Translations under genes and position numbers: made by a program
From: Silene conica
Lineage: Eukaryota > Streptophyta > Magnoliopsida > Caryophyllales > Caryophyllaceae
Direction: 5' to 3'
DNA: 64,000 bases
Assembly: GCA_029255685.2 (NCBI GenBank)
Contig: CM055311.2
Span: 58,301,048-58,365,047, forward strand
Shown here: positions 33,326-45,700 of the stretch, piece after piece
How positions within the stretch are numbered: position 1 is the stretch's first letter
Layout of the letters: each line of letters begins with the position of its first letter
The notes under the pieces: generated by a model
Told to the model about the DNA's origin: nothing
Database searches by the model: none
The model's input: only the letters and a program-made list of their open reading frames with translations

Positions 33326-35576
33326 TGTAACATCCCGTATTTTTATAAATATAATTTTAAGCGTTTTTAATTATTTTAAGTAATAAAATAATATTTTAGT
33401 AATTTATCGAAAAGTGTTTTAAATAAATAGTAAGATCCGTCTTAAGAACCTTAAGTCCTTAAGACGAATACAAACTTGGTAAATTTAAGTTCACATCTTA
33501 AAAACCCGTTCAAGTATCCTAACCCGTTTCATTTAACACGGAAAGGACAACTCTTAAGCTCCTTAAAATCATTTTAGTCGACATACTCCTTCCTTCTCAA
33601 ACAAACATACTAATAAACCCATTTTCATAAACCTCCATAAATAATCATCTTCTTTTGCTCATTTCTTCATCATCCGTTCATCAAATCGAGGTAATAATAA
33701 CATTTTCGGAATCCTCATCGAATTTGCAAGCCATCTATCACTTCCTTTTTTTCAAATCCTTCACTTCGAATTTCGGACTGTTTTTGTAGAATTCGACTTT
33801 CAGCCCCTTAATCTCGTTTTTCGTGCTTGTAGGCGTGGGTTTGGACGACCCGGAAGTGGATAGCTTCATCTTAGAGGAAGATCTTTGAGCCGGATTGCTT
33901 GTGAGGTGACGATTACGAGTAACTCGGCCTTTTTGTTAAAATAGCAAGTTTGATGTGTTCTTGATGTTGTTTCTGATTTTTGTTAAAGTTTGATGATTAA
34001 TGGACTTAGTACCATGTGAGGTGACGATTACGAGTAACTCGGCCTTTTTGTTAAAGGCTGCCTGCCGACCGGCTGGGAGTCCTTTTTGGGCTGTCTTGGT
34101 TTTTAAAGAAAGGGAAGCTGAGTTGGGTTGCCAGCCGGTAGGCCGGCTGCCTGCCGACCGGCTGGGAGCCCCTATAGCTTGTTTTCACTTGTAAATCGTT
34201 CATAACTTTTAGATGGTTGATCAGTTTTGTTTGAAACTCGTTCCTTGTATCTTTGATATGTAATTGAGGTCCCCGGAGGATGGGCAACACTATATTGGGT
34301 TCGGGAATGGAGAGAAGATAGAGACCCCCCGGTCGGGTAACCGAAAGGGAAACCGGCTCTCCCTCAACTTAGTTCCCGGGGTCAATTAGGTGTTGATTAG
34401 AAGTTAAGAAGTAGAACTATAGTTTAGTTCATAGACTTTGATGATGTTGTATTGATGCGTATTAAGTTATGCCTTAAGCTGGCCTCTGAACTTAATACGT
34501 GAGTTGTTTGCCATATATGGGGATATGCCTTAAGCTGGCCTCTGAGATCCATATGTGTATGTTTGTCGTGTCTGGGACATGCCTTAAGCTGGCCTCTGAG
34601 TTTAGTATTTTGTGATGTGGTGAAGGGACATGCCTTAAGCTGGCCTCTGAGTCCTTTACTTTTGGATGCTAGTCTATGCCTTAAGTTGGCCGCTGAGTCT
34701 AGTGTCTTGCTGATTGGCAGGTCCATGCCTTAAGTTGGCCTCTGAGTCCTTGCTTGCTGAATGTTTTGGTGTTTAGGTTATGTCTTAAGTTGACCGCTGA
34801 ACCTTTACACTTGCTGAATGATTAGTATGTAGGTTATGTCTTAAGTTGACCGATGAACCTTATACTTGCTGAGTTTATCTGTTTACCTAGAGTTAGTATA
34901 GAGTCAGATATAGATGTTGATATTGATACTTGATTTTTGTGGTTGTTTATCCAAGGCATTGGATGACTCTATGATCGGTTTCATAAATAGTTGGATTGAA
35001 AGACCCCCCAACTGGGTAACCAGTAGGGAAACCGGCTCTCCTTCCTAACGGTCTATGAAGTTGGTTGAGAGCCGTGCATTAGCAATTGCATGATAGTTGA
35101 GATCAGTTGATGAGATATTTTATGCTTCACATGTTTATATATGTTGGAGTATTCTGTTTGTATTTCTGTGTTACGTGTCGTTACAAAAGGTGGCTAGGAG
35201 AACTCTAGTCACTCCCCACTGATTGTGGCGTACATGTTTTCATGTATGTAGGTACATGCAGGTTGGCAGGGTTCACGAGAGAGCTAGCGAGTGATGATCC
35301 TGATGTCATCATTTGACTTACACATTTATCGAGTAGCTAGACTCTTAGTTTTGATACAGTTTTGTTGGTGCCTGTAGGGATGTTCCATCCCAAGCTGTTG
35401 TACATATTTGGTTTTCAGTACTTAGACAATATACTTATCTATTTCTTTTTATGTCAGTTTCAGTTTTCAGTTTCAGTTTTAATTCACCTCGCATGTTTAT
35501 GTTAAAAAGTTTTAATTCCGCTGCATTTTTAGTACTTTGTATATTTTAATTTTCCGCTTTCGCGAGGGGTTTTACA
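33326..35576 (+). mobile_element. Solo LTR of the same gypsy family, plus orientation
   Basis: Starts TGTAACATCCCGTATTTTTA and ends GAGGGGTTTTACA, 2251 bp. It is flanked on both sides by GCAAC (33321-33325 and 35577-35581), an exact 5-bp target duplication. It contains the AACTCGGCC, GCCGGC cassette and GGAAACCGGCTCTCC boxes of the parent LTR, here in the opposite orientation. It also holds tandem ATGCCTTAAGCTGGCCTCTG repeats at 34465-34860. It splits the host element between protease and reverse transcriptase. Confidence 0.9.
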
Positions 35577-36182
35577 GCAACTCTTGTGGGAAGAGATCTG
35601 GAAACTCTCGAACAACGGCTACATCTTCAAGCTTTGGTAGCGAAGGATTCGCAGCTGAAACAACACACAGAAAGGCTTGGCAACCCTTCCTAAGAAGATA
35701 AGAAGCTTCCATTGAAGAAATGACGCGGACACCCTTTTCGGGTGCGAGTTCCCTTATAGGAAACATTAACTCCTGTAGAACTCCTCAAGCAGATGTTCTG
35801 GTCGCGACACTCAAAGCGAGCGTGGTACCGCGACAACCAATCTATACCGAGGAAATCTCATTAAGTTCGCTGGAAATATGGCACAACCAATCACAATAGG
35901 AACATCCCTATGGGAAGAAGAGCAGGAGAAAACATCTTCGGAAGGCAATGAGATAGAAGTCTCCTCAACAATAGAATACTCCAGAACTAGTCTATCGGCG
36001 AACTGAGTCGATATGAAAGACAATGAAGCACAAGTATCAAATAAGATCAAGCACTCAACACCGAGGACAGAAAATATACCAGCAACGATGTCAGGATGGG
36101 CCTCAACCTCTACTCTAGTCATAACAAAGATCTACCCCTTTGCCTTGTTCCCTCGGGTAGCTGCAGCAGCAGTGGCAGCCTT
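35577..36182 (-). pseudogene. Older gypsy protease region
   Basis: Minus strand. A retropepsin-like core reads LILFDTCASLSFIS; the usual third residue Gly of the D(S/T)G triad is Cys. Downstream IDWLSRYHARFECRDQNIC is typical of gypsy protease/linker regions. A frameshift near 35860 and stops show loss of function. Confidence 0.8.
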
Positions 36183-37011
36183 GCCTAGTGCGGTGTTCCT
36201 TTCTGGACACTCAAAAGATCTATGCCCAAATCCATTACAAGTGTAGCACTCGTACGCATTCTTGAAGCAATCAAAACCAGGATGAGGAGGTTTACAACAA
36301 CGGTTACAAGTACCCGTAGTAGTATCTGTGTGAACAGTGGTCTTAGCGCCGGAGCGACAAACCTCCCAAACCTCTTTTTCTGAGAAGTAGCCGGTGCAGT
36401 GGATGGAACAAAAGGTCGCTTGCCCTGATAGATAGATCTCTGGTGCGAAGAAGCAATAGCAGTAGCAGCACGAGTCTTAGCATCAATAGCCCTAATCGAG
36501 CTCTCAGCCCATATGGCATCGTCGTACACCTCAACAAAGGAAGTAGAATCTCTGTGAACCATACTCTCAATACAGGGTCCTAACTTCCCTCTGTAGAAGT
36601 ACACCCTCTCTGACTCATCCCTCACGAACCTAGAAGCAAAGTGAGCTAACTGGTTAAACTTGTCCGTGAACTCTTGCACTGTCAGCTTCCCTTGCTTAAG
36701 ATCCATAAACTCCTTGAACCTTTGCGAACGAAGCTCCTTTGGATAGAAGTGAGTCTCAATCTTCTCTTTGAACATATCCCAATCAACATCAGATCAAGGA
36801 GGAAACTTGGACCAGTAAGAGTCCACCACCTATCAGCCTCAAGTGTCAGAAAGTGAGCGGCTAATCGCACCCTATCCTCCCTAACAACTGAGTACATGGA
36901 AAAGCTCTTCTCCATATCCCGGAACCACTCTGATAAGGCAACTGGATCAACTTCACCACCGTAGGTCTTAGCGTGGCTCCTAGACATCTGAGAGGCAATC
37001 TAGGAGAAGCC
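36183..37011 (-). pseudogene. Older gypsy gag, main part
   Basis: Minus strand. The capsid-like part reads GGEVDPVALSEWFRDMEKSF and EADRWWTLTGPS, then ELRSQRFKEFMDLKQGKLTV with TVQEFTDKFNQLAHFA. A CCHC zinc knuckle CYTCNGFGHRSFEC lies at about 36230-36190. A frame change near 36775 and a stop close to 36998 show decay. The first codons lie at 49366-49499, on the far side of the Athila insertion. Confidence 0.85.
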
Positions 37012-38317
37012 TGACACCCGTCGTTGAGGGGTGCCAAAGATAAGATTTATAAAACCTCAGCTTAAAGTCAGTTAGGATAAGTCAAGGGTCGAACCACAGA
37101 GAGACAGGGTAAATTGTGTTTGTAAATTTAAAGTCTATTGCAAGTAACCAAAAAAAGGGGGGTTTTGAATTGGGATTTTAACTAACAACTAAAGTAACAA
37201 AATAACAAGAGAATTTAAAATAAGATAAAGAGGGGATTAGGAACTTTGGTTCCCCATGGTCAAGACAAGTCAATGAAAGGTAAGAATAACCAAATAACAC
37301 AATCCTAAGGAACAAAGAATAAACCTTTAGGTCAATATTCTACCCAATCCTTACGGTCTTAGGGTTCCTACAAAAGCACTAAACTTTCGTTCAAGGGCAA
37401 TCCCAAAGTTGTTGCTAAACTAATCCTAATAATCTTTCAATCCCAAGGATTAGTTCACCAACAACAATGGGGGATTGGTAATTTAATCATCAAACCTATC
37501 AAAGTCAAGTTTTTACATAGTTCCCCTAATTCCTAATCACAAGAATTAGTTATGCATGCTTCTAATTATAAAACTATCAATTACCAAGAATATTAAAGAT
37601 GTGAACATAATCAAAGATGATAATAAAAGAGTAAACATGAAATAAGAAAATAACAACAAGATGAATAACAAGATTGGATTAAAGGAAAGATTAATTATCA
37701 CAAACTTACAACTTGAATGGAAATCCTAAGAAGAAAGATGAAAGCTTTATAAAAATCCTCTAACAATGGAGGCTTCAAACATAGAGTACTTGGTAAAATT
37801 CCTAGGGTAGAAAATTGCTGAAAAACTACTTAACCTAATAGAAGAGTTTTGGTCTCCTTAAATAAGAAATATTACAAGATTAGGAAATCAGAAAAGAAAA
37901 CGGAAGTCTCGAAACAGCCAGTGGTCGGTCGACCTGTTTCTTCGGTCGGTCGACCGGTTCTGCTGAGACGGATTTATTTTCTTCGTATTTGGGCTTCCGT
38001 GGAGAGTTGGGCCTGATTACATATTCGACCTCGGTCGGTCGACCTGATATCTCGGTCGGTCGACCGCTTCTCTTTTTTCTCAGCTTTTATCCGGCCCGAT
38101 GATTGTATTTGAATGCTCCATCCGAATTTATTGTTCCAAAAACAGCCTCCTAAAGGCAAATAAAGCTTGGTTTTGCTTACTTCCGCGTATTCATGCATAC
38201 AAAACATAGAAACACCAAAGTAGACAATATGGGAGAAAAAGCAACTAAAAAGTCACGAAAGTGAATGAAAATACGTGCCAAAAGAGTAAATGAAATGCAT
38301 AAAATAGGCACGTATCA
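37012..38317 (-). repeat. 3' LTR of the Athila-like element
   Basis: 1306 bp, TGACACC...GTATCA in plus-strand reading. It holds four GGTCGGTCGACC words in two pairs (about 37926-37962 and 38033-38066). The ~77-residue open frame here is not a gene. Confidence 0.95.
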
Positions 38318-38941
38318 AACTCCCCAAACCAAACCTTGCTTGTCCTCAAGCAAGCACTAAGACTCAAAAGAAAATAAAAACTCCTAATGGAACGGACTTC
38401 ATACTCTTCATAACTAAACATAACACTATGCTTAACCAATTTAATGCATCCTTCAACTATAATCAAACATAATGTCAAGAGCAAAACGAGTTAAACATGT
38501 TGGAAAAGCATGCTAAAATTTCGACCTTGCAAGACTCATTCTAATTGGACTCTCGCGGTACGCTCGAGACACTCATGAAAGCAAAGGGTCAAATACATAT
38601 GTGAAAGATAAGAAGATAAATAAAAGTAAGGACTCTCACCTATCTACGACCCGTAAGAACATGCCTGCAATCTAACATGAATAAAATCTCTACAACCGTA
38701 CATATGCATTCCCACACTAAATAACCATGACACATGCCGAGGCAAATTTGGGATTGTGAGGCTAAAGGTAAGAAGGGGTTAAAATAAGTTATGGGAAGAG
38801 GGGTTAAGCCAAGCTATTATCCGTCTGTCCATACTATAAGATCACTTCTTATTGTTTTTTTTTTTTTTCATACACGCCAATGCTCCACAATTCTTCCAAC
38901 TTTTATTCCTTTCCCCTTTTTTTTCTTTCTTTTCTTTTTCT

Positions 38942-38984
<43 letters not shown>

Positions 38985-40040
38985 AAAAACGAACCTACCC
39001 AATGGTCCTGGTCGACCGACCAGCCTTGAAGACAGGCTGTTCCGTTTTTTTTTTTCTCATTTTTCCGTATCTTTTTTTTTCATTCATTTTTTTTCAATTT
39101 CCCAAAATCAAAATTCACCGATGAAACATAAACCAAAGGATAGCAAGAAAAACAGTCCCATTACTAAATTACTAGCTCGGCTAGGGTAAGCAATTTTTAG
39201 AATGTAGCTAATGGGTAGAAGGGTTCAATTTGGCTATGTGAGGATAATGGGAATAATGAGAAAGGGGAACCTCTACCACATGTGTCAACAAACCACAAAA
39301 CCGAATGCATACAGGTATTAAGAAGACAAAATTCATGTTTATGCATATTGATGTAACATGCCTCAAGAGGAGAAACTACTCACAACCTATATGAAATCGG
39401 TCATGAATGTCACCGATTTATTAAGCTCTAATCCTTAGAATATGTAGTAGTTTGCCAAAAAGGGAGTCAAGTCTAATAATTTAGCATGAAATCAACAAAA
39501 ACTTGTAGATAATGCAAAAGACTAGCTTGAAAATTTTTGAAAAAAATGCAAGGCAAAGCAATAAATGTCATGTGAGGCATGAATTGTATTTATCCGTTCC
39601 GACTCGACCTAAAGACTTAAGACAGAGAAGAATGCCCGACAGGGAAGGACACGCGGCAAGAGGGGATGGAAACAAGGAAAACACCTAAAGGAATGAAAAA
39701 CAAAAGACACAAAAACAATTGCATACTCACAAAGGAGTATGCAAACACCCTCCCCAAACCAAAACGCACAATGCCCTCATTGTGCTCATCAGCATACAAC
39801 CACAGCAAAGGGATGGGGGTAGGCAGAAAAGAAGCAAACAAAGAAAAGAAAAGGAAAAAGACTAAAAACTACAAACAGAGTCTATGGAGGAAGGAGGGGA
39901 AAACTGGAAATCGAAAGAGGAAAATTGGAAATCTAAGGGAGGAAAACACTTACAAAGTAAATGTGGACCTCCCCAAACCGAACCAAGGAAGGGGGACCTC
40001 CCCAAACCGAACCCCAAAGAGGGTAAGGTTAAGCATGTCC
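38318..40040 (-). other. Noncoding 3' tract of the Athila-like element with polypurine tracts
   Basis: Next to the LTR the minus strand reads GGTTTGGTTTGGGGAGTT, the polypurine tract. A second, repeated CCTCCCCAAACCGAACC motif lies at 39967-40015. A run of about 42 T occupies 38942-38983. No protein gene seen. The length is typical of Athila-type elements, which have a long noncoding stretch before the 3' LTR. Confidence 0.7.
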
Positions 40041-41471
40041 CTATCCCGCTGAGTCGTAGAACGGCTCAGCGTGCTCCTCACCTTCTCCCTCATCGCCATC
40101 CTCCTCAGACCCTCCTCCTGCACCTGAGGCAGAGCCTGAAGCTTCACCATGGACATGACCGCCTGCGAGAGGTGTGTACCAGGAGGGGTGAGTCCACTGG
40201 CCGGTCGGGAGCCTACCTTGTGTGGCATACTCCTTGTAGACCGGGTACTGGTAGAGACTATCGTCCAACCGTTTTTGGCTGAACTGCGTGCAAAGACTCG
40301 CCAGCATTTGTGGCATAGATCTGTCATCAACAAAAGGAGGAACAAAAGCATTAGGAGGAGCAGTAAAATCAGATGGGTACCCTGTCCCAGGTGTGGCATG
40401 GTGGCCACCGGGAGCAGGAGCCCTGGAACCTCTAGAAGTGCCTCCCCTAAGCGGGAGGCGGTAAGACGGGAGTAGTGGTCGGGGCTCCCCTATAACAATA
40501 GAAAGGGGGTACATAGGGGGAGCCGTGGTGATGGGGATGCGGTCACTAAGATAGGTGTCTATTTTCCAAACACCTCTACTGTTTACCCAACGCACAGACC
40601 TGACATAATCCATGTCCATGTATCGGGAGAGAGGGGTGACCGCATCCTCATAGCGAGGGAACTGGGGTACAAAATAGCAGGCTAATCGGGTGACTAGCCC
40701 ACCACAGACAATAGTGGTCAAAGAAGTTCCCTCACCCACTGACACAAAATGAGTGGCGACCAAAAGAGCAGTGTTATAAGACTGCTGACCCGTACGTCTG
40801 ATGTTAAGATAACCGGACATGATGGAGAGCTCAATGTTGTTAACATTCTGAGACTCTTTGCGGCCAAAAACAGTGTTGGCCAACAGACGCAAAAAATAAC
40901 GGGGGGTAGGGAGGTGGATGGTACTGTTTTTCTTCTTCACATCGTTGGAATCAGAAATACAGGACCACATATCAGAATACGACCCCGTGAGGTCATCAGT
41001 AAGACCCTCAGAAGACAGACCCAAAATTTGAGCAAATTGTGTTAAAGTTAAAGCATAAGTTTCATTGAACATGCGAAAAGAGATACAAAAACTATCATAG
41101 CCAGGGTGAAGAGCCCCTAAATCAAAGGTAAAGGAGGAGAAAAACTCAAGAGTAAGAAGGCGGTAGGTGATCTCGTCCATAGAGACAAGGCCTGCAAACC
41201 CGGTCCCAATGAGCATAGCAACCACCTCATCATGGCACCCCAATGCATGCAGAGCTGAAACACAAAGGAAACGGGTCGCCACTACCGCGCAATGGTCGCT
41301 CGGATGGAGGAATCGGGCCTTCTGGGCCGGAGAGCTGAAGGTGATCTGCGGATAGTCTGGTAGACTATCCGTGTCCTGAACTGCTAGACCTCTCGACCTA
41401 GAGACACGTCCTCTAGACGTGCTAGCACCTGTAGTGCGTGCGCGCTTCCCACCTTGATCACGGCTAGACAT
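40041..41471 (-). CDS. Athila ORF-1-like protein in the env position
   Basis: Minus strand, about 476 residues if started at the ATG of MSSRDQGGKRARTTGAS (41471), which I prefer over the upstream non-ATG extension. The basic Ser/Arg-rich N-terminus is followed by a globular region (EITYRLLTLEFFSSFTF; SFRMFNETYALTLTQFAQIL) that resembles the plant 'Athila ORF-1' family of unknown function. The C-terminus is Gly/Pro-rich, then acidic (EEDGDEGEGEEHAE). It lies between pol and the 3' LTR, where some Athila elements have an envelope-like frame. I see no clear signal peptide or membrane segment in the preferred form. Open throughout. Confidence 0.7.
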   Translation of the reverse strand: MSSRDQGGKRARTTGASTSRGRVSRSRGLAVQDTDSLPDYPQITFSSPAQKARFLHPSDHCAVVATRFLCVSALHALGCHDEVVAMLIGTGFAGLVSMDEITYRLLTLEFFSSFTFDLGALHPGYDSFCISFRMFNETYALTLTQFAQILGLSSEGLTDDLTGSYSDMWSCISDSNDVKKKNSTIHLPTPRYFLRLLANTVFGRKESQNVNNIELSIMSGYLNIRRTGQQSYNTALLVATHFVSVGEGTSLTTIVCGGLVTRLACYFVPQFPRYEDAVTPLSRYMDMDYVRSVRWVNSRGVWKIDTYLSDRIPITTAPPMYPLSIVIGEPRPLLPSYRLPLRGGTSRGSRAPAPGGHHATPGTGYPSDFTAPPNAFVPPFVDDRSMPQMLASLCTQFSQKRLDDSLYQYPVYKEYATQGRLPTGQWTHPSWYTPLAGGHVHGEASGSASGAGGGSEEDGDEGEGEEHAEPFYDSAG

Positions 41472-42707
41472 CGTAAGGCTGTAAAGTTCAATGAAAAATA
41501 TAAGTCTTATGAGCATAGAAAACAATGCTTTAACTAAATTAGGCACGAAAATTTGCAAAAACAGAAGGTTTTTTTTTTACGGATCTGGTCGGCCGACTAC
41601 AGGAGTCAGTCGGTCGACCAGATTCTTAGACGGTCTGTATTTTTTTTTCTGCTGCAATGAGGAATCTGAAACTGAGAAAATCATGAACAATGCAGGTATG
41701 GTCGGTCGACCGTAACGACAGGTCGGTCGACCAGATTACGAGGAAAATCAGAAACTGTTAAACAATTAAACTCAGGAAAACGCGACTTTGGTCGGCCGAC
41801 CTCATTTTCCGGTCGGTCGACCGACCTATGTCAGAAACGAAACCCAGATCTGCAAAATTTTAAAACCCAGAAATTCGAATTTTGGTCGGTCGACCTCCGT
41901 TTCCGGTCGACCGACCGCAACAGTGATGGCGTCGGGTTTGAATTTCGCGCGGAAAAAGGCATAAAAATTGTAAGGAAGAATTAAACTATCCTAATTAGCA
42001 CAAAACTATCCAAAATTTTCAGATCTAAGCATAGAAACTCAAGAAGAAGGAGAGAACCAACATAAAAACACATAAACAAGCATGAAAACGGAATTAAGAG
42101 CAAAAATTGAACTTACAAAGATGAATTAAAACTACCTAAAACGAAAATAAGAAGGTAAAAACTAAAAAGAGAGAAAGAAAATGGAGGAAAAACTTACCTT
42201 GAGGATGGAAAAAGCAAGAGAGGAAGTAAAAAATGGAGAAGGTGGAAGATGAGTGAATAGTTATTTTTTTTAGGGTTTTATGAGAGAGAGGGGGTGCTGG
42301 TAAAAAGAATGGGTCAAAGCAATAATTTCATGTTCAAAAACACAACAACCCGTGACAGCTTTTTCTGCACAAATAAAACCGTAAAAAAAAAGGTTGTGGT
42401 CGGTCGACCAGAAAAGCTGGTCGGTCGACCACTGTACTGTTACCTGTTCTGCAATTTTACTTACCCCGTCAGAAAAAGTGTAAAAAGTTGTCAGTCTGGT
42501 CGGTCGACCAGAGAAGCTGGTCGGTCGACCGCGGTACTGACGAATACCTATTTTTTTTTTTCTTTTTCTGCAGAGAATCCAATTTCCACCTGAGGATAAA
42601 ACAAAAAAGTAAAAAGAAAACGTAAATCTAAGACTAAAGCGCGGGTTGCCTCCCGTTTAGCGCTGGTTTAAGAGGTCCCGCACGACCTTTTACCTTCTAA
42701 GGAGCAT
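41472..42707 (-). other. Spacer between pol and the env-position ORF
   Basis: AT-rich, with paired GGTCGGTCGACC-type words at about 41580-41625, 41700-41735, 41790-41825, 41884-41915, 42396-42430 and 42497-42530. No coding sequence seen. It may hold the leader or splice acceptor for the downstream ORF. Confidence 0.6.
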
Positions 42708-45700
42708 CTAAAAGGGGTCAAAGTAAGAAACTTCGACTTTTCCGACATATTCATTTTCTCCTCGGAAGTGCTTCACATATTGGCCATTGACTTTGAACCT
42801 CTCACCAGATGAGGTTTCTAATTCGATTGACCCGAATTTTGAGACAGCTCTGATGGTGTAGGGTCCGCTCCACCTGGATTTCAGCTTACCAGGAAAAAGA
42901 CGAATACGAGCATTAAAAAGCAGTACCCTATCACCTACCTGAAAATCACGTCTAATGATTCTCTTGTCATGCCAGCGCTTTGTTTTCTCTTTGTAGATCC
43001 TGGCATTGTCATAGGATAACAACCTGAATTCTTCTAACTCATTTAGCTGCAATAAACGTTTCTCACGGGAAAGATTAGGGTCTAAATTAAGATCACATAT
43101 AGCCCACCAAGACTTGCGTTCCAACTCAACTGGTAAATGACAAGTTTTACCATAAATTAATCTGAATGGTGACATTCCTATTGGAGTTTTGAACGCGGTT
43201 CTATAGGCCCATAAAACGTCATCAAGTTTTAGGCTCCAATCTTTCCTAGACTTAGAAACTACCTTGGCTAGGGTCTCCTTGAGTTCTCTATTAGAGATCT
43301 CAACTTGACCACTAGTCTGAGGGTGATAAGCTAAACCCCTACGATGTTGGACACCGAATTTATTTAACAAGTCACCTAAGCGTTTCTCCTTAAAATGCAT
43401 ACCTCCATCACTTATGACAACCCTAGGGACACCAAAACGAGGAAATATGATTTTTTAAACATCTTAATAACAACTTTTGCATCACAATGGGGAGTAGCTA
43501 TAGCTTCTACCCACTTAGACACATAATCAACAGCTACAAGAATATACCTGTTACCTTGACTACTGGGAAAAGGTCCTTGATAATCAATGCCCCAAACATC
43601 AAAAATCTCTACCTCTAAAATACCTACTTGTGGCATCTCATGTCTTTTTGAGACATTCCCAGTCCTTTGACAGGCATCACAGTTACCTACAAAATTTCTA
43701 CAGTCAGCATGTAAAGTAGGCCAATAAAAGCCAGACTGTAATACCTTGGCCACGGTCCTAGATGGACCGTGGTGACCACCATATGCAGAAGAGTGACATG
43801 CTTCCAAGATGTCCTTCACCTCCCATTGGGGGACGCATCTCCGGATAAGTCCATCTCCGCACTCTTTAAAAACGTAAGGGTCATCCCAAAAATACTGTCT
43901 TGCATCAAACATAAATCTCTTCTTTTGTTGCCAAGACAACTCAGGAGGGATTTTACCTGTAACAGCAAAATTAGCAAAATCAGCATACCAAGGAGGGGGA
44001 TAAGAACCTGAGCTATTAATGATAAATAAACTTTCATCAGGAAATGAATCATCAATAGGTATAGAATCTTCCTCATCAGTCAACTGTAGGCGAGATAGGT
44101 GGTCAGCTACCACGTTTTCCGCGCCTTTCTTATCCCTGATCTCAATGTCAAACTCTTGGAGAAGGAGGATCCACCTTAAAAGTCTTGGCTTTGAATCCTT
44201 CTTTTGAAAAAGACTTTTTAAAGCTGCATGGTCAGTATAAACAATTACTTTATTACCTACTAAATATGATCTAAATTTTTCTAAGGCAAATATGACGGCT
44301 AGCATCTCTTTCTCTGTGGTGAAATAGTTGACTTGAGTCTCATCCAGGGTGCGGCTCGCATAGTAGATAGCATTAAGAGCCTTATTCTTCCTTTGACCCA
44401 GCACAGCACCTAAAGCATAATCACTGGCATCGCACATGATCTCAAAAGGGAGATCCCAATCCGGTGGCTGGATAATTGGTGCTGAGATCAAAGCTTCCTT
44501 CAACCTATTAAAAGCTAAAAGGCATTCATCAGAAAACTCAAAGATGGCATCTTTAAGAAGCAATTGTGTAAGTGGTTTAGCAATTTTAGAGAAGTCCTTA
44601 ATAAAACGCCTGTAAAACCCTGCGTGTCCTAAGAAACTTCTCACCCCTTTGACATTAACAGGAGGGGGTAATTGCTCAATCACCTGCACCTTTGCTTTAT
44701 CAACATGTATACCTTTATCTGAAATTAGATGCCCTAAAACTACCCCTTCAGTAACCATAAAATGACACTTTTCCCAGTTTAAGACAAGATTTACATCAAT
44801 ACATCGCTGCAAAACTTTATCAAGATTAGCTAAGCATTGATCAAAAGCATTACCGTAAACGGAGAAATCATCCATAAATACTTCCATAATGTTTTCTATA
44901 AAGTCGGAAAAAATACCCATCATACACCTTTGAAAAGTAGCAGGAGCATTGCATAACCCAAAAGGCATCCTGCGATAGGCAAAAACACCTTGTGGACATG
45001 TAAAAGTAGTCTTACTCTGATCATCAGGATGGATGGGAATCTGGAAGAAACCTGAATAACCGTCTAGAAAACAGAAGAATTTATTAGAAGCCAATCTTTC
45101 AGTCATCTGGTCAACAAAAGGAAGGGGAAAATGGTCTTTCTTGGTGGCGGCATTTAACTGTCTATAATCAATGCACATCCGCCACCCAGTCACAACTCTA
45201 GTTCGTATTAATTCATTTTTATCATTCTTAACCACTGTGGTCCCTCCTTTCTTAGGAACCACCTGAACTGGGCTAACCCACTTAGAGTTGCCAACTGGAT
45301 AGATAATACCTGCATCAAGAAGCTTCATAACCTCAGCCATAACTACATCCTGCATCTTAGGGTTCAATTTACGCTGTCCCTGTCTATAGGGCTTATGCCC
45401 TTCCTCTAAATCTATTCTGTGCATACAAACATCAGGGCTTATGCCCTTAATATCATCCAAAGAATAACCTAGAGCTTTTCTATTCTTTTTAAGAACAGTC
45501 ATTAAGGCAGAAAGTTGGTCAGGACTAAGTTTAGAGCTAACAATTGCAGGGTATTGCTCAGTATCATCTAGAAAAACATACTTAAGATTAGGAGGAAGTG
45601 GCTTACGCTCTGGTGCTTTTACCTCAACTGCCTGGACAGAATTAGCATCTATAGAATAGCATATGTTTACCAGACTTGTATTGGCTAGGCTTATGAGCTT

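Noticed and set aside
38791..39124. Phe-rich frames at 38.8-39.1 kb
   Set aside because: Caused by the poly-T run in the Athila noncoding tract.
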